DNA from: Rana temporaria
Taxonomy: Eukaryota > Chordata > Amphibia > Anura > Ranidae
NCBI RefSeq assembly: GCF_905171775.1
Contig: NC_053489.1
Span: 140,012,642-140,076,641 of the forward strand
Reading direction: 5' to 3'
DNA length: 64,000 nucleotides
Below are positions 1 to 10,199 of the stretch, in pieces. The translations under genes and the position numbers were made by a program. Position 1 is the first letter of the stretch, and each line of letters starts with the position of its first letter. The notes under the pieces are model-generated. The model had not been told where the DNA came from and did not search any database. It saw only the letters and a list, made by a program, of their open reading frames with translations.

Positions 1-115
1 TGGCCAGGAGTGTACACATTTTTTAAAGGACCTTGCTAAGATGTGCATCATCACAGGGTGACTGATTACTGTGGATGCATCAATATGAGTGTGCCAACGT
101 CCCGGTATAATGATT

Positions 116-1445
116 ATGGAAACTAAGTTAGGCTAGAAAAAATTGACTTTTGGCGGCACACAAATAATAAATATAAAAATCTATAGATATTTATTGTAGA
201 AAATATGTATATAAAAAAGTATCTAGACTTATAATACAGTATTTCATCAGCATAGGAACCCAGCAGGTATTCCAATAACACTTCCAAAACCTTATAGTAA
301 TGCAAGTACGCTCACACTCATGAGGATACATAAACATCAAACAATAAAAGTGTATATAGGATTTGTGTCCTTGAAACTGGGTCCGGTATGCAGGGTATTA
401 GTTCTTGCTTTGCTCAACATGTTTCGCGTGAAAACTCTTCATCAGGAGCATGGAAGTTTAATAGAAGACATACATAAACATAGACATATATAACGGTGAG
501 CCCTATCTCTATACAATACTTTTTTATTTTTTGGGGGCTGGACACTCTTTGACACCAATATGGCAACTTGACAATGATTTAAGATATATCATTGAAAATT
601 ATATTATGTATATCTCTTTTTTAGAGTACCAAAAAACATCCAGCTGCCCGGCTGGGTCAGCTATACATATATAGCCCTAATGATGGTATTCGGGTCTGTG
701 TTCATCCTCTTAACACGATTTGTCTGTAAGTAAAATATGCAATACATTATATATACTCACCTTGTAGCTTAGTATTGATATTGATTTGCAGTTTTTATGG
801 TAGGGGGGCTGTATCATGGGGGCCTGAGGTTATCATTGCCCTGTTCTGTCGGTGACACATATGTGTTGTGTCCCGGTACTTTATATTATACCTACCAGCT
901 GACCTTTGCACGTCCCCGTGGTGGTGGTGCAGTGGCTGATATTGTCAGATGGGAGTGGTAGACACTGTTATACACGGATAGCAACATTGACGGTTTCACT
1001 GTATATTTTTTATGTTTTATGTAACTGTTTTATGTATAAACTTGTGTGATTAATTGACATCTTTGACAATGTTTTTGTCTATGTTTATGTATGTCTTCTA
1101 TTAGACTTCCATGCTCCTGATGAAGCGTTTTCACGCAAAACATGTTGAGCAAAGCAAGAACTAATACCCTACATACCGGACCCAGTTTCAAGGACACAAA
1201 TCCTATATACAATTTTATTGTTTGATGTTTATGTATCCTCATGATGTGAGCGTACTTGCATTACTATAAGGTTTTGGAAGTGTTATTGGAATACCTGCTG
1301 GGTTCCTATGCTGATGTAATACTGTATTATAAGTCTAGATACTTTTTTATATACATATTTTCTACAATAATTATCTATAGATTTTTATATTTATTATTCG
1401 TGTGCCGCCAAAAGTCAATTTTTTCTAGCCTAGATTAGTTTCCAT
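116..1445. mobile_element. Foldback DNA element with 371-bp inverted arms
   Basis: Positions 116-486 read on the + strand match the reverse complement of 1076-1445 almost base for base. The outer ends both begin ATGGAAACTA. A ~590-bp spacer (487-1075) has no coding capacity. Each arm contains the string CTGATGAAG followed by a GCGAAAAC/GCAAAACATGTTG-like stretch. Mirror-image 60-codon open frames in the arms are a by-product of the inverted repeat and are AT-rich nonsense. No clean target duplication was seen, so the superfamily is open. It may have inserted into the Gypsy remnant that follows, or simply abut it. Confidence 0.75.
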
Positions 1446-1616
1446 TCTGAGGGGTGTACACATATCGCAGCAGGCGTTATACACCCTGTCATGGTTGGTG
1501 GGTTTAGCACTTGACAAGCATTGCAGGACACTTGCAGAGTGATCCCATTTACTTGAATGGCTCATGATTGGCAGGCAGTAGCACCCACCAAAAGGGGGGC
1601 TTAACTCCTGCTGCAG

Positions 1617-3176
1617 CATGTGTACACCTTTGACTGCTGCCTCAGCACACAAGGAATGGGATCGACTGCAGTTATGCAATGGGGTGGTCCACCGAAGGTG
1701 CCCCTCGGAAGATCCAGAGGATAAATGACAGCTATTCTTTGCGAAGATGCATAGAGAGACCGTGCTGACTGCCTTGCACGACAATCTTGGCCACTTAGGG
1801 CCTGAGAGGACATTCAAACTGGTGCAAGATCGGTTCTATTGGCCCTGTATGCGGGTTGAAGTTGAGGGATATTGTCACTCCTGCATACGGTGTATACAGA
1901 GGAATACTTTGCCCCACAGAGCTGCCCCATTGGGTCATCTTCAAAGTCAAGGACCACTGGAATAAATGTGTATTGATTTTATGTGTCTGGAGCCTGTCTC
2001 GAGTGGACAGGGAAATGTTATGGTGGTGGCCAACCACTTCACCCGGTATGCCCAGGCATTTCCAACTAAAGACCAACAAGCACCTACGGTGGCCAACATT
2101 CTGGTAAAGAAGTTCTTCGTCCACTACGGCCTACCTCAGCGTATTCACTCTGAACAGGGGAGAGACTGAGAGTAAACTCATTAAACAACTTTTCTGTTAG
2201 GTGTTCAGAAGTCAAGAATCACTCCCTACCACCCTCAAGGGGATCCTCAGGCAGAACGCTTTAATCCCACCCTCCTAGATATGCTTACGGCTGAAAAGAA
2301 GCAACATTGGAGCAGGCACATTGCAGCTATTGTACATGCCTATAATTGCACTGAAAACTATGCCACAGGTTATTCACCATATAGGCTGATGTTCAGAAGA
2401 GAAGCTTGACTGCCAGTTGACTTAGCATTCGGCACATCCCTGGACCATACTTTGATGATGTCCCACAGAGGATATGTGGACCGTTTTGAGAAATAAAAGC
2501 AGCATATGAGAAAGCTCAGGCTGCCTCAGATGCCTAAGGGCAGCGAAACAAAATACATTTTGACTTGAAGGTGAATGTACACGATCTACAGCCTGGTGAC
2601 AGAGTGTTACTGAGGAACTTAGGTGTCTCTGGGAAACACAAGCTGGCTGATCGCTGGAAGTCAAAGCCTTATATTATCTGTAAGCAGCTGCCAGGACTAC
2701 CAGTATGCCAGATCTGCCCAGAAGGAAGTACGGGCCCACTAAAGACCTCACACTGTAATCACCTACTGATGCTATCAGACGCAGTTCATGTGCCTCAACA
2801 ACCAGATCCACAGCCTACTCGAACTACTCAGAGATCATGTCCAAAAACCAGGTCTCAGTCTGTGCCACTGAACACAGATGAAGAGGACAGTGAGCATGAA
2901 GAACTGGGCATGGACTGGCTATGCCAGTTTATGCTATCAGAAACTGACACTCTTCTTCCTTCTAGAGAAATGGATACTGGAGCCCTCAGGCCTGAGGCAC
3001 CAGAGTTCATACCACAGAGTCAATCATTAAAATGCCAGGAGGATCTTCTGATTTCCCTAACTGCAGAGGACACAGAGACTCTACAACCTTCTATTGTGGA
3101 AAAGGAAGATGCTTCTATACCAGAACCATCTGAGCCCAAAGAGCAAAGGGAAAAACCCACCCACCAAAAACACTGA
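1617..3176 (+). pseudogene. Ty3/Gypsy pol remnant, integrase region
   Basis: This is a decayed 3' end of a Gypsy-type pol gene. From about 1617 there is a short piece of RNase H/integrase linker. At 1747-1965 lies the HHCC zinc-binding domain (H near residue 11, CxxC near the end). At 1966-2169 lies the integrase core, with the first Asp in the CIDF context. The second catalytic Asp position reads HSEQG (Glu instead of Asp) and is followed within a few codons by a stop. The third acidic residue survives in PQAERF near 2255. At 2565-3176 is the C-terminal domain (PGDRVLL motif) and an acidic, low-complexity tail. At least three breaks (in-frame stops, frame change near 2170) make it non-functional. 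Gag, protease and RT are absent. Confidence 0.85.
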
Positions 3177-3302
3177 CTTATGCTATTCTAGGCAAAAGTT
3201 CTGTGAAGATATCTATACCTCTCAAAGAACTCAACTCTTCCCACTACAAGTTTAGTGTAGGGTGACTCCAACTCTGTCCTTCCTTTGGGGACCAAAGGTT
3301 CT

Positions 3303-4481
3303 TTGGAGGGGGGAGTATGTAGCAGGCACGTTGTAATGCAATGTCTCCTTTTGGCCACAAGATGGAGACAGAGAGATGCTGACTTGACCTTCCAGAAAAC
3401 AGTCACAAAGCACACTGGGAAAAAGGGGAGTTTCAGGAAGCACTGGGGTGATTGAGAGTGCTCTCAGCAGAAGAAGAGAGAGTGGAGGAGAGGTGACAGG
3501 ACTTTGTGGTGAAACTCCATCTGAAAGAAGAAGAAGAGAGAGCCACACTGTCTAGTGGCACCTTTTCCTGAGACTACTGTGAGGGTGCTGACAGGAGGCT
3601 GAGGGGAGCCAGGAACAGCAACAACTACATGGTTCGCCACCGTTCAGCCCAGACACCCTGCTCAGCAACCCAGTGCAGCAGAGACAATCCACACCACTTC
3701 AGGGATCGCAATATCCATTTAGGTGTTCAGTTGGCCACTGTCCAGTCACCTTGCCAGTTTAGCTACCAGCCATCCTGATCGGCTGACAGGAGGTGATCCG
3801 GTGCCTTATGACATTGCTAGGAGCCTGAACCAGCATTTGGATTTTCCATCGTGTTATCGCACAGAGGATTGGTGTGCGGGTGTAAACCCAAAGAAAAACA
3901 CAGTAAAACAATTACATAAAAATAAGATTACAGGGCCAATAAGTGTTGGGTGTGTATGGAATGTAATGGATAATAAAGATATTAATTAGTGTCATGCTTT
4001 GTCTCTTCCAGATCCGAGCAGTAATCCAGTGTGAAAAATGACCTCTGTGCAGGGGCGGACTGACCATTGAGTCACTCGGGCACTGCCCGAGGGCCCCATG
4101 CCACTAGGGGGCCCCATCCGGGTTGCCAGGCTCAGTAAAACCAGGGACAGTATGTAAAAATCTGTGTTTTTTTTAGATCTGTCCCCGATATGTCCGAAAA
4201 ATGACATGCTTTTAATGTGAATATCCCAAGATTTTAGCTGCCCGCCTCTGCACTACCTCCTGGCGTGGTGGCCATCTGTAAGCCAGAGGGGCCCCATACT
4301 CTTCTATTGCCCGGGGGCCCCATGAGTTGTCAGTCCGCCCCTGCCTCTGTGCTTTAGCTTCCTGTAATAAAGACCGGTTTGTGCTGCTCTCTCTCCTTGT
4401 GCAGGGTGACTGGTCTTGTCTCCGCCCCCCTCCTGTAGTTTTCTGGAGGCACACCTATTGGTTCCCTCCCACATCTCTACA
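3303..4481 (+). repeat. Polypurine tract and probable 3' LTR of the Gypsy remnant
   Basis: A purine-rich run at 3303-3316 immediately precedes TGTAGCAGGCACG at 3317, the classic arrangement of polypurine tract followed by an LTR beginning TG. The LTR probably ends at 4481 with CTACA, the inverse of the starting TGTAG. This gives about 860 bp once the hAT insertion at 4050-4351 is subtracted. Two AATAAA signals (near 3970 and 4364) could be polyadenylation sites. The 5' LTR is outside or lost, so identity between LTRs cannot be tested here. Confidence 0.55.
4050..4343. mobile_element. hAT-type MITE, 294 bp, 8-bp TSD
   Basis: The ends are inverted repeats: CAGGGGCGGACTGAC at 4050 and its complement GTCAGTCCGCCCCTG ending at 4343. 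The element is flanked by a perfect 8-bp duplication CCTCTGTG (4042-4049 and 4344-4351). An 8-bp duplication and a CAG...CTG terminus are diagnostic of the hAT superfamily. It is non-autonomous, with no transposase, and it interrupts the Gypsy LTR, so it is the younger insertion. Confidence 0.93.
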
Positions 4482-4574
4482 CAGCCTAGGTTTACCAGTG
4501 ATCAGTGGCGGAGTGTCCATGAAGGGCTACCCCCTCTCCCCTGCCACCTGTCTATCCCCAATAGATAGATTAAT

Positions 4575-5477
4575 GCGTTTGATAGGCACAGTGGCTGCGT
4601 TTGATGGGCACAGAGGCTGCATTTGATGGGCATAGTGGCTGCGTTTGATGACACAGTGATGACAATTGATGGGCACAGTAGCTGCGTTTGATGGGCACAG
4701 TGGCTGCATTTAATTGCACAGTGGCTGCGTTTGATAGGCACAGTGGCTGCATTTGATGGGCACAGTGGCTGCGTTTGATAGGCACAGTGGCTGCATTTGA
4801 TAGGCACAGTGGCTGCGTTTGATAGGCACAGTGGCTGCGTTTGATGGGCACAGTGGCTGCGTTTGATGGGCACAGTGGCTGCGTTTGATGGGCACAGAGG
4901 CTGCGTTTGATGGGCACAGTGGCTGCGTTTGATGGGCAAAGTGGCTGCGTTTGATGGGCACAGAGGCTGCGTTTGATGGGCACAGTGGCTGCGTTTGATG
5001 GGCACAGAGGCTGTGTTTGATGTCCACAGTGGCTGCGTTTGATGGGCACAGGGGCTGCGTTTGATAGGCACAGTGGCTGCGCTTGATGGGCACAGTGGCT
5101 GCGTTTGATGGGCACAGAGGCTGCATTTGATGGGCATAGTGGCTGCGTTTGATGACACAGTGATGACAATTGATGGGCACAGTAGCTGCGTTTGATGGGC
5201 ACAGTGGCTGCATTTAATGGCACAGTGGCTGCGTTTGATAGGCACAGTGGCTGCATTTGATAGGCACAGTGGCTGCGTTTGATGGGCACAGTGGCTGCGT
5301 TTGATGGGCACAGTGGCTGCGTTTGATGGGCACAGTGGCTGCGTTTGATGGGCACAGAGGCTGCGTTTGATGGGCACAGTGGCTGCGTTTGATGGGCAAA
5401 GTGGCTGCGTTTGATGGGCACAGAGGCTGCGTTTGATGGACACAGTGGCTGCGTTTGATGGGCACAGAGGCTGTGTT
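4575..5477. repeat. 22-bp minisatellite, main block
   Basis: About forty tandem copies of a 22-bp unit of the form GTGGCTGCGTTTGATGGGCA plus CA, with variants (GATAGGC, CATTTGA, CAGAGGC) arranged in longer blocks that repeat themselves. For example, the segment around 4600-4720 recurs near 5115-5230, showing higher-order duplication. Because 22 is not a multiple of 3 and the unit lacks stops, all three minus-strand frames stay open with a 22-residue protein period. These frames are not genes. Confidence 0.95.
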
Positions 5478-5699
5478 CATAGTTGCCAAGTTGCCAACAT
5501 TTTCAAAAAATTTCCAGGGACACTTTGCAGCACAGCTATTAATTAATTACCACACTGACTTCTCTGAAGCTCCACCCACTCCGCATAATCTTCGCCTGGC
5601 GAAGATTATGCGTAGTGGGTGGAGCTTCGGGGAAGTGAGTGTGGTAATTAATTAATAGCTGTGCTGCAAAGTGTCCCTGGACAAATGTTGGCAACTATG
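5478..5699. mobile_element. 222-bp palindromic MITE, copy 1
   Basis: Starts CATAGTTGCCAA and ends TTGGCAACTATG. The two halves are inverted copies meeting at AATCTTCGCC/GGCGAAGATT near 5590. A 6-bp repeat TGTGTT flanks it (5472-5477 and 5700-5705), a candidate target duplication in the surrounding 22-bp minisatellite. Identical copies occur at 6419-6640 and 7107-7328 with the same flanks, so it inserted once and was then multiplied with its surroundings. Confidence 0.85.
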
Positions 5700-5814
5700 T
5701 GTGTTTGATGGCCACAGTGGCTGCGTTTGATGGGCACAGGGGCTGCATTTGATGGGCACAGTGGCTGCGTTTGATGACACAGTGATGGCAATTGATGGGC
5801 ACAGTAGCTGCGTT

Positions 5815-6295
5815 TGCACGCTGGTAGACGCGCTGCCGGTGCAATTCCCACCTGGCAGCGGGGGCACAGTGGAAGCAGAAGGCGAAGGCAGAGGAGGAGG
5901 AAGAGGTCGCCAATGAAGCAGGGGCACCGCCAGCACTTCAGAAGGCAGGGTGACACTGGACGTTGTAAGTGGCACAGGCTGTACACTGTGGGTGACGCTG
6001 GACGCAAGTTGTGCTCTGTGGTAGAGCAGCACAATTCTGGCCAAAATGAGAATCACAATTTTTTTTGCTTAGTATAAAGATCACGATTCTCGCGGTGTAA
6101 AATCTTTCACATTATACAAAATAAAATTGGGCTAACTCTACAAATATATATGTTTTGGGGGTTCTAAGTAATTTTCTAGCAAAAAAAAAAGTGTTTAACT
6201 TGAAAACAACAACTGTCAGAAAAAGGTTTGGTGTTTAAGTGGTTAAACGTTCCTAATTTACATACAGAAGTCTATTCCTTTGATGTAAAAGACAA
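5815..6295. other. Foreign segment inside the minisatellite; 348 bp duplicated from 9.35-9.70 kb
   Basis: The 22-bp array stops at about 5814 and is replaced by about 130 bp not seen elsewhere here. Then 5948-6295 matches 9349-9696 without a difference that I could find. The copied part contains 30-bp minisatellite units plus the first ~275 bp of the DNA transposon at 9422. It ends abruptly at 6295/9696, after which the 22-bp array resumes. This is either a very recent duplication or conversion, or an assembly join. Confidence 0.85.
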
Positions 6296-6418
6296 GACAG
6301 GCTGCGTTTGATGGGCACAGTGGCTGCGTTTGATGGGCAAAGTGGCTGCGTTTGATGGGCACAGAGGCTGCGTTTGATGGACACAGTGGCTGCGTTTGAT
6401 GGGCACAGAGGCTGTGTT

Positions 6419-6640
6419 CATAGTTGCCAAGTTGCCAACATTTTCAAAAAATTTCCAGGGACACTTTGCAGCACAGCTATTAATTAATTACCACACTGAC
6501 TTCTCTGAAGCTCCACCCACTCCGCATAATCTTCGCCTGGCGAAGATTATGCGTAGTGGGTGGAGCTTCGGGGAAGTGAGTGTGGTAATTAATTAATAGC
6601 TGTGCTGCAAAGTGTCCCTGGACAAATGTTGGCAACTATG
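6419..6640. mobile_element. 222-bp palindromic MITE, copy 2
   Basis: Same ends, length and central palindrome as the copy at 5478-5699, and the same minisatellite flanks. It belongs to a duplicated block of array plus MITE (about 6297-6780). Confidence 0.85.
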
Positions 6641-7106
6641 TGTGTTTGATGGCCACAGTGGCTGCGTTTGATGGGCACAGGGGCTGCATTTGATGGGCAC
6701 AGTGGCTGCGTTTGATGACACAGTGATGGCAATTGATGGGCACAGTAGCTGCGTTTGATGGGCACAGTGGCTGCATTTAATGGCATAGTGGCTGCGTTTG
6801 ATAGGCACAGTGGCTGCATTTGATGGGCACAGTGGCTGCGTTTGATAGGCACAGTGGCTGCATTTGATAAGCACAGTGGCTGCATTTGATAGGCACAGTG
6901 GCTGCGTTTGATGGGCACAGTGGCTGCGTTTGATGGGCACAGTGGCTGCGTTTGATGGGCACAGTGGCTGCGTTTGATGGGCACAGAGGCTGCGTTTGAT
7001 GGGCACAGTGGCTGCGTTTGATGGGCAAAGTGGCTGCGTTTGATGGGCACAGAGGCTGCGTTTGATGGACACAGTGGCTGCGTTTGATGGGCACAGAGGC
7101 TGTGTT
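6641..7106. repeat. 22-bp minisatellite, second block
   Basis: About twenty further copies of the 22-bp unit with the same variant order as parts of the first block, including the GATGACACAGTGATGGCAAT spacer variant also seen near 5780 and 7405. This supports multiplication of long multi-unit segments rather than single-unit slippage. Confidence 0.9.
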
Positions 7107-7328
7107 CATAGTTGCCAAGTTGCCAACATTTTCAAAAAATTTCCAGGGACACTTTGCAGCACAGCTATTAATTAATTACCACACTGACTTCTCTGAAGCT
7201 CCACCCACTCCGCATAATCTTCGCCTGGCGAAGATTATGCGTAGTGGGTGGAGCTTCAGGGAAGTGAGTGTGGTAATTAATTAATAGCTGTGCTGCAAAG
7301 TGTCCCTGGACAAATGTTGGCAACTATG
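7107..7328. mobile_element. 222-bp palindromic MITE, copy 3
   Basis: Third copy, differing from the others by single bases (for example A for G near 7258). The right flank differs slightly (TACAGTGTTTGATGG). It is followed by a last short stretch of 22-bp units to about 7460 and then the right end of the host hAT element. Confidence 0.85.
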
Positions 7329-7839
7329 TACAGTGTTTGATGGCCACAGTGGCTGCGTTTGATGGGCACAGGGGCTGCATTTGATGGGCACAGTGGCTGC
7401 GTTTGATGACACAGTGACGGCAATTGATGGGCACAATAGCTGCGTTTGATGGGTAGTGGCTGCAATTGATGTTTTTTTTTTCTTCAGTATGTTTGCGCCC
7501 CCCCAAAAAAATTCAGCCCCAGCCGCCACTGCCAGTGATGATGTCGCCACTACTTTTACAAAGCCATTTATTCCGCACAAAGTAGATTTATAACCTTAGC
7601 TTCTGATGAGGATTCTGAGGAATAGATTTGGATGGATTCCTTTGGTCTGCTCGATCTGTACATGGCTCAGACATAGGCTGCTAGCACGGACAAGCCCCGC
7701 CCAGACGTCCCTATCTCCGTGTGCGGCGCCGATGATATCTGGTGGGCGTGTCCACACAGAACACACCTGAGCTCAGGCAGCGGCCTCGGCAGAGATAGTG
7801 GGCGTGTCCAGGCTTCTGTATAGGACTTGTGAGAGGGAA

Positions 7840-7994
7840 TGTCTATTGGCGAGCAGTCGGTGACGACGAAAATGGGGCGGGTTGTTCGAACTCCTCCAAT
7901 CTGAATGTTGCGCCTGCGCAGTACGGGCCGTTGTGTCTCTCAGACAAGATGGCGGCGGAGCTATGTGAGGGTTGGAGGAATAAATAAAAGAAGG
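7840..7994 (+). promoter_or_regulatory. Housekeeping-type promoter with first exon and 5' splice site
   Basis: Within 160 bases there are an inverted CCAAT box (ATTGG, 7844), a GC box (GGGGCGGG, 7874-7881), a direct CCAAT (7896-7900), an NRF-1-type palindrome (TGCGCCTGCGCA, 7909-7920) and a YY1-type initiator (CAAGATGGCGGC, 7945-7956). They are followed by a strong donor AAG|GTAAGTGAGG with GT at 7994. The upstream DNA (7680-7840) is CpG-rich, unlike the surrounding repeats. This combination is typical of TATA-less vertebrate housekeeping genes. The gene is not identified: the exon is too short and no downstream exon was recognised in the window. Confidence 0.65.
7949..7987 (+). CDS. 12-codon upstream ORF or start codon context in the first exon
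   Basis: ATGGCGGCGGAG opens a 12-codon frame (M-A-A-E-L-C-E-G-W-R-N-K) that closes with TAA six bases before the GTAAGT donor. If the transcript is coding, this frame acts as an upstream ORF and the exon is 5' UTR; otherwise the ATG is only the YY1 site. It cannot be the main start because the stop precedes the splice site. Confidence 0.35.
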   Translation: MAAELCEGWRNK

Positions 7995-8269
7995 TAAGTG
8001 AGGAAAGGTGTGAGGGGGTGACCAGAGAGCGGGGTTACCTGTGTAGAGGACGGATTCAGGTGTTTCTCAGCACAAGGGGGTATTGAGCTGATAGTATGCA
8101 AGCAAGTTGTCCCAGTTCTCAGAGGAGATGGATGGAGTGTGTAGGGGCACCAGGGGGAGCTCCACTAGGGGCCAGGAGCCTGGGTAGTATGGGTGCTGGG
8201 AGCAGGCACAGTATAAGGAGTGAGGATAGGGCTCTGTACCTGGGCAACATATTGGATACAGCTGTGGGG

Positions 8270-10190
8270 TAGTCTGTGTGTGCTGTAGGTGGCGCTGGGT
8301 GAACGATGAGGCAGTGCGTTGTGGGTGGCGCTGGGCGCAAGCTGTGCGTTGTGGGTGGCGCTGGGCGCAAGCTGTGCGTTGTGGGTGATGCTGTGAGTGG
8401 TACAGTCTGTGTAATATGGGTGGTGTGGATGTTGTAGGTGGCGCAGGCTGTGGGTGGTGCTGGACGCAAGCCAGGCGCTGTGGTGGCGCAGGCATTGCGC
8501 TATGGGTGACGCTAGATGCTGTTAGTGGCTGTGCGTCACTCTGGGTGCTGGCTGTGCGCTATAGGTGGCACAGCCTGTGCGCTGCGGGTGATGCTGGACG
8601 TGTGCTGTAGATGTTAGGGTTGTGCGTAAGGGGTAGCGCTGGATGCTGTAGGTGGCACTTGCCGTGGGTGGTGTTGGATGCTGTAGGTGGCGCAGGCTGT
8701 GGGTAACGATGGACAAAAGGCAGGCACTGTGGGTGGCGCAGGCAGTGCGCTGTAGGTTTTACAGGCTGTGGGTGGCGCTAGACGCATTTGGTGCTTGTGC
8801 GCTGTAGGTGACGTTGGGCGCAGGCTGTGTGCTATAGGTGGCACAGGCTGTGGTTGATGTTGGAAGTGGCACAGGCTGTGCTCTGTGGGTGACGCTGGAC
8901 GCAAGCTGTGCTCTGTGGGTGACGCTGGACGCAAGCTGTGCTCTGTGGGTGACGCTGGACGCAAGCTGTGCTCTGTGGGTGACGCTGGACGCAAGCTGTG
9001 CTCTGTGGGTGACGCTGGACGCAAGCTGTGCTCTGTGGGTGACGCTGGACGCAAGCTGTGCTCTGTGGGTGACGCTGGACGCAAGCTGTACGCTGTAGGT
9101 GGTGCAGGCTGTGCGAAATTGGGTGGCACAGGGCGCTGTAGGTGGCGCAGGCTGTCCACTGTAGATGGCGCAGGCTGTGGACCATGGGTGGCGTTGGATG
9201 CTGTAGGTGGCGCAGGCTGTAGGTGCTGCTGGATGCAAGCCAGGCGCAGTGGGTGGCGCAAGCAGTGCACTGTAGGCTGTACAGGCTGTGGGTGGCGCTA
9301 GACGCATTTGGTGGTTGTGCGCTGTAGGTGACACTGGGCGCAGGCTGTGGGTGACACTGGACGTTGTAAGTGGCACAGGCTGTACACTGTGGGTGACGCT
9401 GGACGCAAGTTGTGCTCTGTGGTAGAGCAGCACAATTCTGGCCAAAATGAGAATCACAATTTTTTTTGCTTAGTATAAAGATCACGATTCTCGCGGTGTA
9501 AAATCTTTCACATTATACAAAATAAAATTGGGCTAACTCTACAAATATATATGTTTTGGGGGTTCTAAGTAATTTTCTAGCAAAAAAAAAAGTGTTTAAC
9601 TTGAAAACAACAACTGTCAGAAAAAGGTTTGGTGTTTAAGTGGTTAAACGTTCCTAATTTACATACAGAAGTCTATTCCTTTGATGTAAAAGACAAATTG
9701 ATACAATGTTTAGACCTAACATTCCACTGATAGAATGTTTTACAACTTGGCTGACTGCCCAGACTGACTTTTGACCTGAGAGCAGAGAGAAAGTTCTCTG
9801 CGTACCAAAGATCGGGAAGATCAGGAAACCCTTTGTCAAGATTGCAACGGGCAAAAAATATCGCGATAACGATTCTTGACGATTAATCGTGCCGCTCTAC
9901 TCTGTGGGTGAAGCTGGGCGCGTGCTGTGGGTGGTGCTAGACGCATTTGGTGGCTGTGCGCTATAGGTGACACTGGACGCAGGCTGTGTGCTGTAGGTGG
10001 CGCAGGCTGTGGGTGGTGCTGGACTCTGTAAGTAGCACAGGCTGTACACTGTGGGTGACGTGTGGTGCAGGCTGTGCGCAATGGGTGGCGCTGGATGCTA
10101 TAGGTGACGTTGGGTGCAGGCTGTGTTCTGTAGGTGGCGCAGACTGTGGGTGGTGCTGGATGCTATAGGTGACGTTGGGTGCAGGCAGAG
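8270..10190. repeat. Degenerate ~30-bp minisatellite in the putative first intron
   Basis: A long, diverged array of units resembling GCTGTGCTCTGTGGGTGACG plus CTGGACGCAA. The core at 8875-9084 holds seven essentially identical 30-bp units. The outer units are diverged (GTAGGTGGCGCAGGCTGTGG types). A DNA transposon splits it at 9422-9900. Because the unit is a multiple of three and lacks stops, long open frames appear on both strands; they are not genes. Confidence 0.92.
9422..9900. mobile_element. 479-bp DNA transposon with 6-bp TSD
   Basis: Ends are GTAGAGCAGCAC (9422) and GTGCCGCTCTAC (9900), a 12-bp inverted repeat with one mismatch. TCTGTG lies directly on both sides (9416-9421 and 9901-9906). 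A related element with the same kind of ends and its own 6-bp duplication is at 45258-46159. The interior is AT-rich, non-coding, and ends with a CGATAACGATTCTTGACGATTAATCG-like stretch. Confidence 0.8.
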
Positions 10191-10199
10191 TGTTGGGCT

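Larger units (their letters stand above)
4503..7531. mobile_element. 3.0-kb non-autonomous hAT element filled by tandem repeats
   Basis: The left end starts CAGTGGCGGAGTG at 4503. The right end is CAGCCCCAGCCGCCACTG, finishing at 7531, so both termini are CAGTGGCGG in inverted orientation. A perfect 8-bp duplication CCAGTGAT flanks it (4495-4502 and 7532-7539). The interior contains no transposase. It is almost entirely a 22-bp minisatellite, three copies of a 222-bp palindromic MITE, and a foreign segment at about 5815-6295. Confidence 0.85.

Noticed and set aside
1..115. Possible continuation of the Gypsy element left of the foldback
   Set aside because: Short frames here could not be aligned to RNase H or RT motifs; left unassigned.
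1425..1817. 130-codon minus-strand frame
   Set aside because: Lies opposite the Gypsy pol remnant and the foldback arm; no protein family resemblance.
4502..5489. Minus-strand open frames of 91-313 codons
   Set aside because: They are translations of the 22-bp minisatellite in all three frames, with a 22-residue period; no gene structure or non-repeat domain.
8614..9485. Open frames of 138-232 codons on both strands
   Set aside because: They cover the 30-bp minisatellite, whose unit is a multiple of three without stops.
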